14,195 bases of DNA from Phellopilus nigrolimitatus (lineage: Eukaryota > Basidiomycota > Agaricomycetes > Hymenochaetales > Hymenochaetaceae), in assembly GCA_021029095.1 (NCBI GenBank), contig JAJOHG010000560.1, positions 1 through 14,195 of the forward strand. Reading direction: 5' to 3'. Below the pieces are notes generated by a model, which saw only the letters and a program-made list of their open reading frames with translations, ran no database searches and was not told where the DNA came from. Positions 1 to 8,643 of the stretch are shown here, piece by piece. The first letter of the stretch is position 1; the number at the start of each line of letters is the position of its first letter. The translations under genes were made by a program, and so were the position numbers.

Positions 1-609
1 GCGAACAACCTCGCTAAGTACGTGCGCCAGATGAAATCCACGTTCGCAGCTGCGGGGCTCTCGGATATCCCTGTCTCAATCTCGGAGCTCGCGTACGGCT
101 GGCAGATCTCTGACAACATCACGGCTGCCGTCGATGCCGTCGACTTCTTCATGATCAACAATTTCCCGTATTTCGCATTCAACGCCCAGAGCGGCGGGAG
201 TGCGACGTCGTGGAACGACTTCACGAATGACACCACGTACTACAAGAGCATCGCACAAGGGAAGCCGCTCTTGGTTACGCAAGTAAGTAATACTGATATG
301 TGGAAATGCCACCAGCTCCTGCTGAATTTCGCTGAATAGACTGGTTGGCCGAGCAATGAGGATCAATATGCGCCTAATAGCCCAGACGTAGTCGCCTCCG
401 TGCCATCCGAGAAAGCATACTGGAATCTGCTCGATAGCCATTGCGAAGACTTCTTCAAGGTGAATAATATCGGATGGATGTGGCGCAGCTGGGATGATAC
501 TATCGCAGGCTGGGGGCGTCACTTCCTCTCACGAGAAGGCAAAGTGGAACTTCAAAGCGCGAAAGGCTTGCTGAAATGTGATACGCACTTATCTGCTTTA
601 CACATATAA
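1..609 (+). CDS. GH17 beta-glucanase, 3' part, apparent frameshift near C terminus
   Basis: This is the C-terminal part of a glycoside hydrolase family 17 protein, a family that cuts or remodels beta-1,3-glucan in the fungal cell wall. The gene runs in from the left edge and is open from base 1. An intron at 283-339 (GTAAGT...TAG, 57 bases) joins the exons to give the family signature LVTQTGWPSNED, followed by AYWNLLDSHCEDF and GWMWRSWDDTIAGWG. In most GH17 enzymes the signature reads ETGWPS and its Glu is the nucleophile; here that position is Gln. After GWG the frame as written runs to a stop at 607-609 with an unfamiliar tail. With one G fewer in the G5 run at 512-516, the tail would end in WNFKARKAC and stop at 572-574, which resembles the usual C terminus of the family. 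A sequencing error or a real mutation are both possible. Family assignment is firm; activity is uncertain. Confidence 0.85.
283..339 (+). other. intron in the GH17 gene
   Basis: The 57-base stretch begins GTAAGT and ends AATAG. Removing it places the codons for LVTQ directly before TGWPSN, restoring the GH17 signature in frame; reading through meets a stop at its 3' end. Confidence 0.85.
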
Positions 610-803
610 TTTATTTGTACTACATCCCGTACCCCTATTATATTTCAATACGATGGAGTTAACTCACATCCAATCCACGAGCAAAAATCATTCAGAATGA
701 GATCCAGACAAAGTTGTAAATAGCGATCACCATGCTAGTGTGTAAGTAAATGCTTGCTTCATGTCTGAGCCAAGGACGCGGCTTGCCTTGATTGTAAACA
801 TAC
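610..803. other. intergenic, convergent 3' ends
   Basis: This AT-rich stretch lies between the GH17 gene (+) and the P450 gene (-), so it should hold both 3' untranslated regions. I see no ORF, repeat or RNA gene in it. Confidence 0.5.
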
Positions 804-3093
804 TCATTTGTGAGCTTCGTCTCGAATCATAAGGGCATGCTCTTCGCTCCGAGGGAGGATAGTGCACCTGAAGGGCTTGGGAGATCTGCAGCGTATCGTC
901 AGAAAGCTATCTATAACAAGCCAGATGCATAACAAGATACGGCTTACACGGGTGTCTCGTTCTCGAATTCCCACTTTGGCAGTTCTTCCACTCCGGTGAG
1001 TGGATCTGAGCACGGTCGAATGTCAAAACACGCCAACACGTTCGCCATGGTCATCCAGAGCACCGACTCGGCGAAGAGCTTCCCTGGGCACACCCTTTGA
1101 AATTTACGAACTTCATAATTTAATTAAAAGAGAATAAAACATAGCATTTCACCTTCTTCCAAACCCGAAAACAATGGAGCTGGGATCGTCCTCTGTCACA
1201 GATGTTGCGGGCATATCCTGTACCTCGTTGCTGTGGGCGGCGTCATCATTCCCGGAAGTCTTACCCGCGTGTCTTTCTGGAGAAAATACGTCTGGATTAG
1301 GGAAAAACGTTTCGTCTCTCATCATCTGCCTGAAGCGAAGGCCAAATTAAAGGTGCCATTACTCTGATTGTGACTCATACCATATGTTTGGTATAACCAT
1401 TGTCCCAGCTTCTATCGTCCACCCGCGATAATCGTCAGTTTGAGTACACTGGTGAGGAACACCTAGCATTCATTTTACAATGAGAAGCTCCAATTCTCAA
1501 CGCAACTGAATAATCTCACCCAAAGGGAGCGGCGGATGGACTCTGCATATAAATAGATGCAGATTTGTTAAACAAAACGAGTCGAGAAACGTATTCACCG
1601 AAATAGCTCTTTTAAAATGCAATCGATGTAAGGCAAACTTGAGCGATCATCGAGAGTAGGCAAACGTTCCATCCCGATGATAGTATCAATCTCTTCTTGC
1701 GCTCGTTGTGCAACTTTAGGATGAAGTGTCATCAACATGAAAAATGCTGTGAGCGAGGATTTTGTCTGTAAATTCAAATATCAGAGAAAAGAAAACATGA
1801 AACGAAATCAGAATCCAGTGCACCGTATCAGACCCAGCTGGAACCATGTCCTTCTATGAGACAGAATTCCATCCATCATCTTAAAAGGTATATTTACCAT
1901 TATAGATAGTCGTGGAGAATATCTTCATGTCCTCTTCATGTTCAAGGTCGACTACGTTCGTCCCTTCATACTCGTCTAAAAGGCTTAACGAGATACTCGG
2001 TAGAGCGGTTCCAGCGTCCTGCAGCGGATAACGAAAGGTCGCATTTCTGATATGATTGTTCTCATAGATTGACAGATCAGCGCACCTTCTTTGTTCTCAC
2101 TTCGTTGAACGGTTTGTTCGTCACTTCGTCGACAGCCTTACGGGTCTCAAGCGCGCGCCGCTTCAGGCTCATCCCAGGGAGCCATGCTGGAACGTGACGC
2201 ACTTGAAAACAGTCCGATCGGTACGAGCGGAAATGGGTCCACTATGCGACGATGTGACGGAATTACTCACAGAATGGGAACAGGTCTATCACCGTTGTAC
2301 CCACACTCCCTAGGCTACTCGTCATAGTCATAGCCCTCTCGACAAGATCGACATACGCATCATCATCCGATATGATTTCATGGCCATAGGTAATCATAAC
2401 TAGCGTGCCAGCAACGAGCCTGATCATCATTTGAGATAGTGTACCTTATTTCAAGGGGATTTATATTGAATGCGTGCCTTTTGATATGGCCTAAGAAGCC
2501 CTCTGGCCTCTCGAGTAGTTGAAGAAGAAACTTCCGGACTTCGATTTCTTGCGTTAGCCTAAAAGAAGAAATGGCCTGGGCGCCGAAGTGCTGCTGCATC
2601 ATACGGCGGTGCTTGCGGAATCTGGAACCATAACGAAGGATCGGAAGAGAAAGCGACCAGCCCACCCTGCGATTCGATTTATGATTATTGGTTTCGTTTT
2701 TTGATAATTTATTCCTCAGTCAATGCGCCTCACAAGTAAATGATAGGAACATATGGCCTATCGGAGAAAAACATGCTCCTCTTCTCGAGAAGATCTCGTG
2801 CTGCCTCGACAGAATTAAGGATAACCATCGAGTGTCCAAGTGCATGGGCGAATATCACGTCGCCTATAGTGAAGGAAACAAATCAACAGTCGCACAAAAA
2901 ACCATGATTTGGGCATACCGTAGGTCTTCATCCACTCAGAATACGTCTTCCACGATTCACGACGTGGGATCTTCCTCGCATGGCCAATCAGAAAGTCCGT
3001 AGGTGGACTTGGAGGCATATGGCCATAAGGTGCTCTACGTCGCCAGACAGCTATAGAGGCTAAGAAAAATGCGAAAACAGCGAAAAGCAGCAT
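804..3093 (-). CDS. cytochrome P450 monooxygenase, 13 exons
   Basis: A haem-thiolate monooxygenase, probably anchored in the ER membrane and fed electrons by a P450 reductase; the substrate cannot be read from sequence. Exons, low to high: 804-885, 948-1094, 1153-1329, 1381-1462, 1520-1542, 1599-1765, 1824-1837, 1898-2018, 2086-2201, 2271-2419, 2478-2666, 2734-2863, 2919-3093. They sum to 1572 bases, 523 residues plus stop, normal for fungal P450s. The N terminus has a hydrophobic anchor (residues 2-17) and a proline-rich MPPSPP hinge. The I-helix AGSDTT lies at about 294-299, ExxR as ELFR at 351-354, a PERF-like SPERH after that, and the haem loop FGFGRRVCPG has its ligand Cys near 450. All are in frame. 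Two oddities: the intron at 2420-2477 needs a GC donor, and exon 1824-1837 has only 14 bases. VPHQ...GWTIEAGTMVIPNIW resembles families common in Agaricomycetes, but I cannot assign a CYP number. Confidence 0.92.
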
Positions 3094-3156
3094 GATTCAG
3101 AAGATTCGAAGGATGGGATAAGCCCGACTAGTATCCTTAGACGTCGAGGTCGAGCC

Positions 3157-3164
3157 CTTTTATT
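3157..3164 (-). promoter_or_regulatory. TATA-like element for the P450 gene
   Basis: On the minus strand the sequence reads AATAAAAG about 65 bases before the ATG at 3093. That leaves room for a start site some 30 bases downstream and a short leader. A second TATA-like TTTATAAG lies farther upstream near 3309-3316. Confidence 0.35.
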
Positions 3165-3519
3165 GCAGAACCAAAATTTTAAAAAGAATCCATGTAGACC
3201 GCATCGGCCTGGAAGGAGCACAGATTCTACCGTGTTTCTCCGTATAATCAATGGGATGACTGATAAAGATTTCAAGAAAGCAAGCCAATCAGTGTATCTT
3301 GCACAGCCTTATAAAGTATCCTTCGTCCTCGGTCATCTTTGCCCGGGATTAAGCCCGAGTAATTCGAAGAAAGAGAGGAAGGGCCAAGATGACGTAGTAG
3401 GAGAGGCAGCAAGTCACACAAGCAGCTTAGAGGCCGTCCGTTCCTAGTCATGGTTTGAGGCTTCTCTGGATGCGAATATTTGGTTGATGAAGATAACAAA
3501 TACAGCTTCTCCAGGAGAC

Positions 3520-4240
3520 GCAGGGAAGACGGGTGTACTTAGGTCTCAGCGAGATAGGCTTGACAGATGGAGAACGGAATCCAGCTCGACACTTCGCGAG
3601 ATGGGAAGTAAGCTGCATTCATATAGGTCAAACAAGGTTAGTGCCTTTTATGCAGAAGAAATTAAACGGAAACTTACATTAATGACAAGCGCAATCTGCT
3701 TTGCTAATATCGTGACTAGCATAGCTAGGTTGATAAACTCGCACTGTGTCAGGGCCGAGATCTAGACGATAGATGACACACTAGCCATTAAACCGGGGAA
3801 AAACCACGAGTTGTTTGTATTAGCAAACGGAAAATATACATTGACAAAGAAATGAAAGTAAGTGCATCCTTTGGAGACACAGGTTAGTTTGTACCTGTGG
3901 TGTAGGCTGCCTTGTCGGGGATCACGGTGTCGCGAACACTAGTTCCAGCGCTGCTCTGGAATCTCAACGGGATCATAGCGGATAGTTGGTCTTTCGTGAG
4001 TCCATCGTGGGTGTTGTATATATCTTCTGAGGAATGAGCACGATGTACGCCCGCCGGAAAGAAATTCGGGTAAAACTCACCAGAAAATTGTCATAGCTTG
4101 GAGATTTGGTCTGTAGAAAATGGTTTATTCCCGTTCGACAAACTGCGATGCGAATTTTAGATCGAAAGGATTCAAAGGATGGGAAACGAGATCGCGAGAC
4201 CGCGTAAGTAAGGTTACTCATCAGGTGACTCATCCCAAAC
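3520..4240 (-). other. unidentified intron-bearing segment, possible gene remnant
   Basis: No known protein is recognisable here, but the minus strand carries splice-like signals. A block at 3613-3677 runs GTAAGT to TGCAG with an ACTAAC branch-like site 24 bases before its end, as in a genuine 65-base intron. Flanking it, 3678-3761 can encode a hydrophobic stretch (EFINLAMLVTILAKQIALVI) and the sequence below 3612 stays open for about 40 codons. Higher up, 3895-4026 is open in one frame (DGLTKDQLSAMIPLRFQSSA) after another intron-like GTGAGT...CCTCAG at 4027-4080. I could not join all pieces in one frame or find a convincing start. It could be a decayed gene, a gene with an exon I missed, or chance. 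Confidence 0.22.
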
Positions 4241-4339
4241 GATTATGTCACGTGTCTATTTTGGACTCCGACTCCAGAGCCACATCAGCAAAGTGCCGAC
4301 GCGACGCGGGTCAGCCGCACAAGGGACGCGCACACACAC
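4241..4339. other. spacer beyond the eIF2D fragment
   Basis: A short stretch after the last recognisable eIF2D-like sequence. It contains a CACGTG palindrome at 4249-4254 and an alternating purine-pyrimidine CACACACAC run near 4331-4339. No gene is visible. Confidence 0.4.
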
Positions 4340-4840
4340 TACCGACAAAGTAAGGGACGATGGCAGGGGAGCGGAGAGGGCGGAGAGGAGGCGCCGGTGC
4401 TTCCACAGCGGGACAATCAGGCCCGCCTTCATCCTGGTAGATGGCATATCTCGCAGGTCGTACTGTCTAAACGAGTTCGCTCGTCCCTTTTCCCGATTCT
4501 AATGCGAACCAGAAGGGCTCTTCGTCCGAGGAGAGGTACGCGACCTGTGCTGCAGTCATCAGATCCTGTTCATTCTTTGGCGACGAACGCATACCCCAAG
4601 CTCGCTCGTATGCGTCTTGAACTTGACAGACTGCGAGCGATCGGGCACCAGGAACTTGCCAGTCTCGGGAGGTGCGTCGGCGAGTCCGAAATCCTTCAGC
4701 ACGCGCTGCTTGAGCCTTTTACGATCCGATTGCCTCAAAGGGACTTGACAATGGCTTAGACATTGGACAGCATAAATTGAAAGGCACCGCGTACGATGCC
4801 CACCTGGCGTTTTGAGGTTGGCGAGCGGGTTCCTGAACAT
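4340..4840 (-). pseudogene. truncated, disrupted copy of the eIF2D (ligatin/TMA64) gene
   Basis: This segment matches the first four exons of the intact eIF2D gene at 8644-10790, on the opposite strand. Fragment exon 1 (4804-4840, MFRNPLANLKTP) and exon 2 (4595-4743, SDRKRLKQRVLKDFGLADAP...) are 37 and 149 bases, the same lengths as in the intact gene, and both stay in frame. Exon 3 begins at 4544 with VAYLSSDEEPFWF. It then carries a 6-base insertion and a TAG at 4467-4469 where the intact gene has a proline codon. The exon 4 match (LWKHRRLL..., about 4345-4410) is shifted in frame and fades out; PUA, SWIB and SUI1 regions are absent. Introns occupy the same positions but differ in sequence, so the copy arose from DNA, not from mRNA. 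It might still make a short N-terminal peptide of about 80 residues; I consider it a pseudogene. Confidence 0.85.
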
Positions 4841-5104
4841 CGTTCGCGCTGAAAAACAGTAGCAATCACATAGGCTCCTGCACCGCCGTCAACGAAGGTC
4901 GACGCCGATTGCCATGCATCACATCCCAATTTGGCCAGATGGACCAACAATCGCCGTCCGCGGACGACCAATGGAACAAAAACAAAGGTGGTATAACTAA
5001 AGCGTTCTATAACATCGTGTAGAGTATTACAATTGCGGGGTAGAGGCCAGTACATCATGGCAGGAGGTAAGGGGCTGCCGTGCACGTAGCGCCGGCTAGA
5101 CAGT
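4841..5104. other. intergenic between eIF2D fragment and OSBP gene
   Basis: 264 bases holding the 3' untranslated part of the oxysterol-binding protein gene and the region upstream of the fragment's ATG. The few bases around that ATG (GCGAACGATGTTCAGGAACC on the minus strand) resemble the start of the intact gene; farther upstream I see no similarity. No gene seen. Confidence 0.4.
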
Positions 5105-6882
5105 TCATTGGGCGTGGGGAGGTGCGTTGTGCTGGAAGACGTAGCAGTCCTCTATCGGCGGGTTCGCCTTGAAGAGGTGGCCGAGCTTCTCGTCTGCAGC
5201 ATTCATTGCATCAAATAATCAGTAATATAGAATAGAATAAATAAAGGCAAGAACTCACACTCCGGATCGCTCTCGATGCGCACAAAGTGCTTCAGCTGCC
5301 ACTTCTCGCCGCGTGCCTGCTCGTCGCGCCGCCGCTGGCGCTGCTCGTTCTCGATCTTGCCCTTCTCCCTGCTCGCCGTGTCGAAGTCGCCCGTGCGGAT
5401 GCCGTCCGCGACCTTCTTCCACAGTCGCCGGCTCTCGAACGAGTCTGCCTGCGCGTCGATGGACGCGACGCTCACCTCCTCCTTCGGCGACGTCACGTTC
5501 GTGAACTCCGCGCCCGTCTTCTTGTCGTGCGAGATCGCGTCCCACTGGCCCTCGACCACGTACAGCGGGTGCGCGGCCGTCAGCGTCGGGTTCGTCACGA
5601 TCGCCTTGATGGTGTGTGCCTTGCCCGAGAAGTAGCCCTTGCCGGAATAATCAATCTATTCGAATGTCTGTAATCAGGAGGATGTGCGATCAATAATTGA
5701 GGGAAACGTACAGTAGACAGGTAGCCCGTCGAAGAAGCGATGTAGGATGATTCCGAGAGCTCGATGTATGGGCTGCCTACAAGAAGACCAGCGATGACGA
5801 GCCGCGGGAGCGTGATTAGGTATGTCTCCTTCTCGCCAGATGGGAGGTCGAGCGTCAGGATGGCGTGCCCGATCTGCTTCACTGAAGAAGAATACGCGAA
5901 ACAAAGAATGAGCATGTCGGCCTTCGCGAATCCTTGTCAAAGTCAGAGCGCACCGATGATGCTCGCGCCGCTGAACGACGTTTTCTGCGCGTTGTGGCCC
6001 TGCAGCGCGAGCCCCTTCGACTCGTTCGAGATATAATACGCGGTGATCGGCGGGTGGTGCGAGACCTGCTCGACGACGAGCTCCGTGAGCCCGCGCCCGT
6101 TCTTGTCCGGCCAGCGGCCATAGAAGAGCCTGTGCAAGTATGGCAGCGTCATTCAGCACGAGCGCAGGAGCCGTGAGAGGCCGAGCGAGAGAACGGGGAC
6201 GTACTCGCCAAGCACCGGGTTCAGGGGTTTCTTCTCCGAGCCCATCGACTCGTTGCGCGTAGTGTATTGGCCCTTGAGTGTGCTCTGCCGTGCAGTAGCA
6301 AAAGCGTCACCGGACGATCCTCGGAGAATTGCTTGCTACTCACGATGAACCACTTGAGCACTCTGAGCGCCCTGTCCTCAGCTGTCGGCCCGTCTGCGAT
6401 AGCCGCGAACAGCTCAGGACGCTCGCACCAGTACGCTGTGATCAGCAGCAAGTACCCAAGCAGAATTAGTCCAAGTGTACGGCAGTCGATCAAAGTAAGT
6501 GGCAGCAATGCAATCCGGAGAAATAAGCGTTATGCTCCTTTCATGAACGGACGAGCGACATACCAGGAAACTCGGTGAGGGAGATCGGAGAAAGGATGAA
6601 CGGCGGGGCGGTGAGGGACGAGAGGTCGCCGGTGAAGGTTGCGATGCTACAGACGAGAGAAGAAGCAGGACGCGCATCGATCCGTTCAGCATTCGGAGTC
6701 CAGAGCCCACCGCGGCGCGCGTAGTTCGCCCGCGATGGCACGAAGGGCGGCACTCACGATTTGAGGAAGGATGTCCAGCTGCCGCGCTGTGCAGCTGGCA
6801 CGGCGTCGGGCTGCTCATCGGACGTCGCTCAGCTCGACCGACATGTGATGAAGGGGAAGCGCACCTCTACGGTGCTTGCCAT
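5105..6882 (-). CDS. oxysterol-binding protein, Kes1/Osh4 type
   Basis: A soluble sterol/PI4P exchange protein working at Golgi and other membrane contacts. Exons, low to high: 5105-5193, 5259-5655, 5712-5881, 5954-6129, 6205-6284, 6344-6435, 6564-6646, 6758-6810, 6865-6882; total 1158 bases, 385 residues. The short lid region is near the N terminus ([20 protein letters not shown], 16-35). KPLNPVLGE at 101-109 and the family signature EQVSHHPP at 129-136 supply the phosphoinositide-binding Lys and His residues. FSGASII and GSPYIE follow in the barrel, and the protein ends [14 protein letters not shown]. There is no PH domain or ankyrin repeat, which places it with the short Osh4-7 proteins. 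The start was chosen because an 18-base first exon (MASTVE) joined over a 54-base intron to PDAVPAAQ is the only in-frame ATG I find; the first exon is the least certain part. Confidence 0.92.
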
Positions 6883-7471
6883 ATCTGAGCTCTGCGGTGT
6901 TGAGGTGGTGTATGTGCGTGGTTGGGTGGTGGTGGAGATGAAAGTGCGGATCAGGACACGCTAATAGGGTTGCTGGTTTAGAGTAAGTGCGAAGTGGGGC
7001 CGCACGTGTGCTTCGTCGTCGCCGTTGGCCCGTTGACGCCGTCGTCGTTGATGGAGAAGGAGAGATGTCGACGTCGCGACAGAACACCTGCCTGCTCGTG
7101 ACATCACTAGCGCCTGCCTCGCTTGGTGCCGCAGTCACTAGTGCACCGCTCCGCTCCCCACCGGGGCACATGCTCAGCGCCATTTTTACGGGCAATCCTT
7201 TTTTATATAACTTTACTCTACGTACATCTACATACACAGGGCGAGATCATAAAATACGGAAGGCAGAAGGCAAACGGAGCGAGCAGACAGGTCCACTGAA
7301 TCGGGAGAACCGTTTAATAAATTAGGGGCGGCTGGTGCGTCTGGCAGCAAAGACAGGCAAGAGGTGCACTAGCAAACAGAGAGAACGAGCAGCAGCAGAG
7401 AAATCGAAGGTTCTGAGGTCGGATATTGCGTATGCGCATAATGACAAGCTAGAAAGCTACAGAGGAGTCGA
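6883..7471. other. intergenic, OSBP promoter and NHP6 3' region
   Basis: This 589-base stretch separates two minus-strand genes. It should contain the 3' untranslated region of the NHP6-type gene (7472 downwards) and the OSBP promoter. A TATA-like TTATATAAAA on the minus strand is the only clear element. Short open frames here are not conserved-looking. Confidence 0.45.
7201..7210 (-). promoter_or_regulatory. TATA-like element upstream of the OSBP gene
   Basis: On the minus strand this reads TTATATAAAA, about 320 bases before the OSBP start codon. It would imply a long leader, so it may belong to an upstream start site or be fortuitous. Confidence 0.3.
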
Positions 7472-8071
7472 CTACTCGTCGTCGTCCTCGTCGCCGGCTC
7501 CGCTGTTCTTCCCCTGTTGTTAGAGTGTGTTAGCGTGCGAAGTAGGCGAGAGAGGGAAAGGCAAAGCGAACGCACGTCGTAGCTGGCTTTCTCCTCCTCG
7601 GCGCGGGTCTTATCGCGGGCAGCCTGCTCGATGTACGGCTATGATTGGCTGTCAGACCTGACGTTTCTGAAACACGAAGCAGCGCAACACGCACCTTCTT
7701 CTCCGAGTCGTCGAGCTCTTTCCACTTTGCTCCGAGCAGCTTACCAACTTCGCCTACGAGAACACGAAAGACATGTGTCAGAAGTCACGTCAACACAAAC
7801 CCAGATAGCGAAAGCTGAGACTGACCGAAGCCCGCATCGGGATTCTCCGCCTTGATCCTCTCGCGCCAGTCCTGGCTGAAGAACATGTACGCGGAGAGGG
7901 CGCGTTTCGGCGCATTGGGGTCCTTCTTGGCCTTGCCGCGGGCGGCGGGCTTCTCAGCGGGGGCCTTGCGAGTCTGGCGGCAGACGGCGTCAGACGCGGC
8001 AAGCGAACGAGCAACAGCATAGCGAAACAACAAACCGCACGGACCTTCTTAGCGGTGGCTTCCTTCGGCAT
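7472..8071 (-). CDS. NHP6-type HMG-box chromatin protein
   Basis: A small non-sequence-specific DNA-bending protein of the NHP6/HMGB class. In yeast it works with the FACT complex and helps assemble transcription complexes in the nucleus. Exons, low to high: 7472-7513, 7576-7638, 7695-7753, 7826-7973, 8045-8071; 339 bases, 112 residues, close to the 90-115 usual for fungi. A basic N-terminal tail (1-26, many Lys, Arg, Ala, Pro) leads into a single HMG box at about 27-98. That box begins [15 protein letters not shown], contains the turn [16 protein letters not shown] and ends in [14 protein letters not shown]. An acidic tail DEDDDE closes the protein. All splice junctions are GT-AG and in frame. 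The ATG at 8071 gives MPKEATAKK, a typical NHP6 start. It is divergent from the eIF2D gene. Confidence 0.95.
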
Positions 8072-8643
8072 CTGCAGGCAGCGCGAGCGCACGAAAACAG
8101 GAAACAGTCAGCACAATCTCGTGTTCTCGCGACGATAAGACGTGTCGTTGCAACAGACGACGGCGTCGCCGCGCAGGCGAGCGGTGTCGCGCAGCGGAGG
8201 AAGCGGTACGACGCGTCACGAGGTGGGCACGCGCGTCTCGGGCACGCGTCTGGGCGTGACGCGCCTATATGCACACACGGCCCACAAGTGCGCGCGCCCG
8301 CTGCGCCCGCCGCTTATCGATGCGGGGGGCACAGACGACGTGGAGAGGAGAGGAGAGACGTACTGTGAAGAGTTGACAAAGAGCAAAAGCGTCGGTGGAC
8401 GAGGGAGGACGGGACGGGATGCGACTGTAGGGGAGCAAGGCGCAAATAAGGGCCAAATGGGAAATGGCTGCAAGGCCTATACGACTCGCACAGTGGGAGG
8501 CGTTTGCTGGCTTGCTCTGCGGGCGTCCTGGCTTTGCCCTATCCCCACCGGCAATCCCCCGTCGGACTTCAAGCGGACTTCTGCTTCTAGACAGAATTGG
8601 TCTCACGCCACCGCTTGTGCATACAGCTTGCTCATCGCACACG
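8072..8643. promoter_or_regulatory. shared upstream region of the NHP6-type and eIF2D genes
   Basis: A 572-base divergent intergenic region. It is GC-rich, with a purine-rich GGAGAGGAGAGGAGAGA run at 8342-8358 and a TATA-like CTATATGC near 8264-8271. Both genes have broad cellular roles, so a bidirectional housekeeping promoter is plausible. A long plus-strand open frame across it starts without an ATG and looks like chance in GC-rich DNA. Confidence 0.45.

Noticed and set aside
4340..4840. Processed (mRNA-derived) retrocopy as origin of the eIF2D fragment
   Set aside because: The fragment keeps introns at the same positions as the intact gene, so it was copied from DNA.
5276..5673. Overlapping plus-strand open frames of 119 and 128 codons
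   Set aside because: They lie antisense to the large OSBP exon 5259-5655, whose minus-strand reading matches a known family. Arg- and Ala-rich composition is typical of the complement of GC-rich coding DNA.
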